From Anaeromicrobium sp. (lineage in GTDB: Bacteria > Bacillota > Clostridia > Peptostreptococcales > Thermotaleaceae), in assembly GCF_025210435.1 (NCBI RefSeq), contig NZ_JAOART010000142.1, forward strand, positions 1 to 56,555: a stretch of 56,555 bases of DNA. The letters run 5' to 3'. Shown piece after piece: positions 55,317 to 56,555 of this stretch (the stretch's first letter is position 1; each line of letters starts with the position of its first letter). The translations under genes were made by a program, and so were the position numbers. Under the pieces are notes generated by a model. The model was not told the origin of the DNA and ran no database searches. It saw only the letters and a program-made list of their open reading frames with translations.

Positions 55317-56339
55317 ATTGCTAAATTAGAAAAAAGTAAAATAAAAGTTTCAAGAGCCAATATTTCTGAAATAATTTTTATTATTTCTTTGATGGCGCTA
55401 ACAGCTGTGATAATATATTTTATGTTTAAAAGCATGGCTGTTAAAAATATTGTTATAAACGCTAAGGGAACGACTCTTAGAAATGAAGTGGATCTTATTA
55501 TGGCAGCCACAGATAATGCCATCAATAAAATTTATAATATGCTAGTAGTTACAACAATATTTTTTACTGTAATAGTAGCTTCAATTTCGATATTTCAATA
55601 TCTAAAAATTAAAGAATCTAATGAAATAAAAAAAGAATTGGAAAAAGAATTAGAACAAGTGAGAGCAAATTTGATTGAATATCAATTAAAGTTTAAACAA
55701 TTAGAAAATGATAATAACGGCAATAAAAATAGAATTAAAAGCGCTATAGATAATTTTGATAAAAAGTCCGCTGAAATAGAAGTTGAAGTTTCTTTTATTA
55801 GAGCAGATGATGCTTTTCGAATGAAATATTATGATTCTAAAGAGATTAGATTTGATTGCTATAATAAAATATTGAAATTAAACGAGAGGTATCCTGGATT
55901 AATAAGTAAAGTTAGGTTGTCAAATACATATTGTAATCTTGGAGTTGTGTATTATGAACAAAATAGTCTGTATAAAGCAAAAGAGTATTTTCAAAAATCT
56001 TTGGATTTAGATAATACAGGAGAAAAAATAGGTACATTAAAAAATATTGGGATGATAGAATATAAATTAGGTAATTTACGAAAATCAGTTGGATATTTCG
56101 AAAAAGTATATTGTCTTAATGAAAATAATTTAGAAACAATAGAATTACTTATTAAGGCATTAAATAATATTAATGAAGAAGAAGACATAGATAAAGCTTT
56201 AAAATATTGTACAATCCTTGTTAAAAGACATGGTCATTCAGGATTGAAGTGTTTAGATAAAATCGAAGCAGAGGGTTATCTACATAATATAAAAATAAAA
56301 TATAAAGAAGAATTAAATAAATTAAGAAAGAGCTTGTAA
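55317..56339 (+). CDS. Membrane protein with TPR repeats
   Basis: A 340-residue protein. AKLEKSKIKVSRANISE precedes a first membrane helix (about 18-37), then a second (about 75-95), then a coiled coil (about 100-140) and TPR-like repeats (about 205-310, such as NTYCNLGVVYYEQNSLYKAK and LKNIGMIEYKLGNLRKSV). The ATT at 55317 is proposed as start because GAGGGG lies 7 bases before it and a stop precedes it; the first TTG/ATG (55389/55392) would cut the first helix. Its role is unknown and it may or may not belong to the mobile region. Confidence 0.65.
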   Translation: MAKLEKSKIKVSRANISEIIFIISLMALTAVIIYFMFKSMAVKNIVINAKGTTLRNEVDLIMAATDNAINKIYNMLVVTTIFFTVIVASISIFQYLKIKESNEIKKELEKELEQVRANLIEYQLKFKQLENDNNGNKNRIKSAIDNFDKKSAEIEVEVSFIRADDAFRMKYYDSKEIRFDCYNKILKLNERYPGLISKVRLSNTYCNLGVVYYEQNSLYKAKEYFQKSLDLDNTGEKIGTLKNIGMIEYKLGNLRKSVGYFEKVYCLNENNLETIELLIKALNNINEEEDIDKALKYCTILVKRHGHSGLKCLDKIEAEGYLHNIKIKYKEELNKLRKSL

Positions 56340-56555
56340 ATAATATATACTTAAATGGAAATTTTCTAGTCCACTTGATGGACTAAAATAAATTATTATT
56401 TGGACTACTTTTAAGGTTCTTCGTTAATCTTGGTGAATTTAAAACAATTTAAAAGAGATATTAATTGTAATTTATATCCATTAATATTTATACAGACATA
56501 ACTTTTTTTCTTAATAATTGGAAACTTGCTTTGCCATACATGATTCTTTTTATAG
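56340..56555. other. Non-coding tail of the window
   Basis: TAGTCCACTTGATGGACTA at about 56368 is a clean hairpin, perhaps a terminator of the TPR gene. No gene is seen in the rest. Confidence 0.4.

Noticed and set aside
1-56555. CRISPR array or guide RNA of a CAST-type element
   Set aside because: No regularly spaced short repeats and no cas genes were seen; the transposon has TniQ/TnsD-type targeting with a host gene next to it.

Overview
The window is AT-rich DNA from a low-GC, endospore-forming anaerobic Firmicute, probably of the Clostridia/Tissierellia group. The signs are a T-box leader on ileS, a cwlJ-gerQ spore pair, pyruvate formate-lyase with its activase, strong AGGAGG-type ribosome binding sites and many Rho-independent terminators. 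No rRNA, tRNA or CRISPR array was recognised. Most of 1-41204 is ordinary chromosome on the plus strand; 41194 to about 54945 is a Tn7-like transposon.

Layout. 1-5545: end of a dispersed hairpin repeat, T-box leader and ileS, then a PAS-GGDEF-EAL c-di-GMP protein. 5544-7222 (minus strand): cwlJ, gerQ and a DUF4397 protein, a spore germination cluster. 7500-11160: an accessory block (GNAT, membrane proteins, a lipoprotein, gene remnants) with direct repeats near its edges. 11308-22697: housekeeping genes (exoA, DEAD-box helicase, MgtC, parvulin, DUF1292, rlmN, Usp, radical SAM, HAD, small alarmone synthetase, flavin reductase, nitroreductase, phosphoesterase). 23154-27175: rhodanese lipoprotein and pflB-pflA. 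27235-36963: argF-argC-argJ-argB-argD-carA-carB behind two ArgR-like boxes, making carbamoyl phosphate and carrying glutamate to citrulline. 37146-39562: small membrane proteins, a ferritin-like protein and a HAD phosphatase. 39607-41204: another hairpin repeat and rlmD.

The transposon sits in the last codons of rlmD. Its end begins TGTCTAA and supplies the last two residues, the stop codon and a strong terminator of rlmD. It carries tnsA, tnsB, tnsC and tniQ/tnsD in order. Cargo before tnsA is an HNH protein, a frameshifted PD-(D/E)XK nuclease, three unknown genes or fragments and a small membrane protein; after tniQ come a HEPN-like RxxxxH protein, an HExxH metallopeptidase-like protein and an unknown. 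TnsA has Gln and Asn at two of its three catalytic positions. tnsC has lost an internal stretch and its frame, so the element is probably immobile now. A second copy of the rlmD-side end (about 96% identical) lies near the distal end.

The tail (55317-56339) holds a two-helix membrane protein with TPR repeats that probably starts at ATT. A 163-bp family with about 30-bp inverted ends occurs in full or part at 1, 7316, 19588, 23761 and 39607. A shorter family overlaps or abuts gene ends near 6325, 13240 and 16765.
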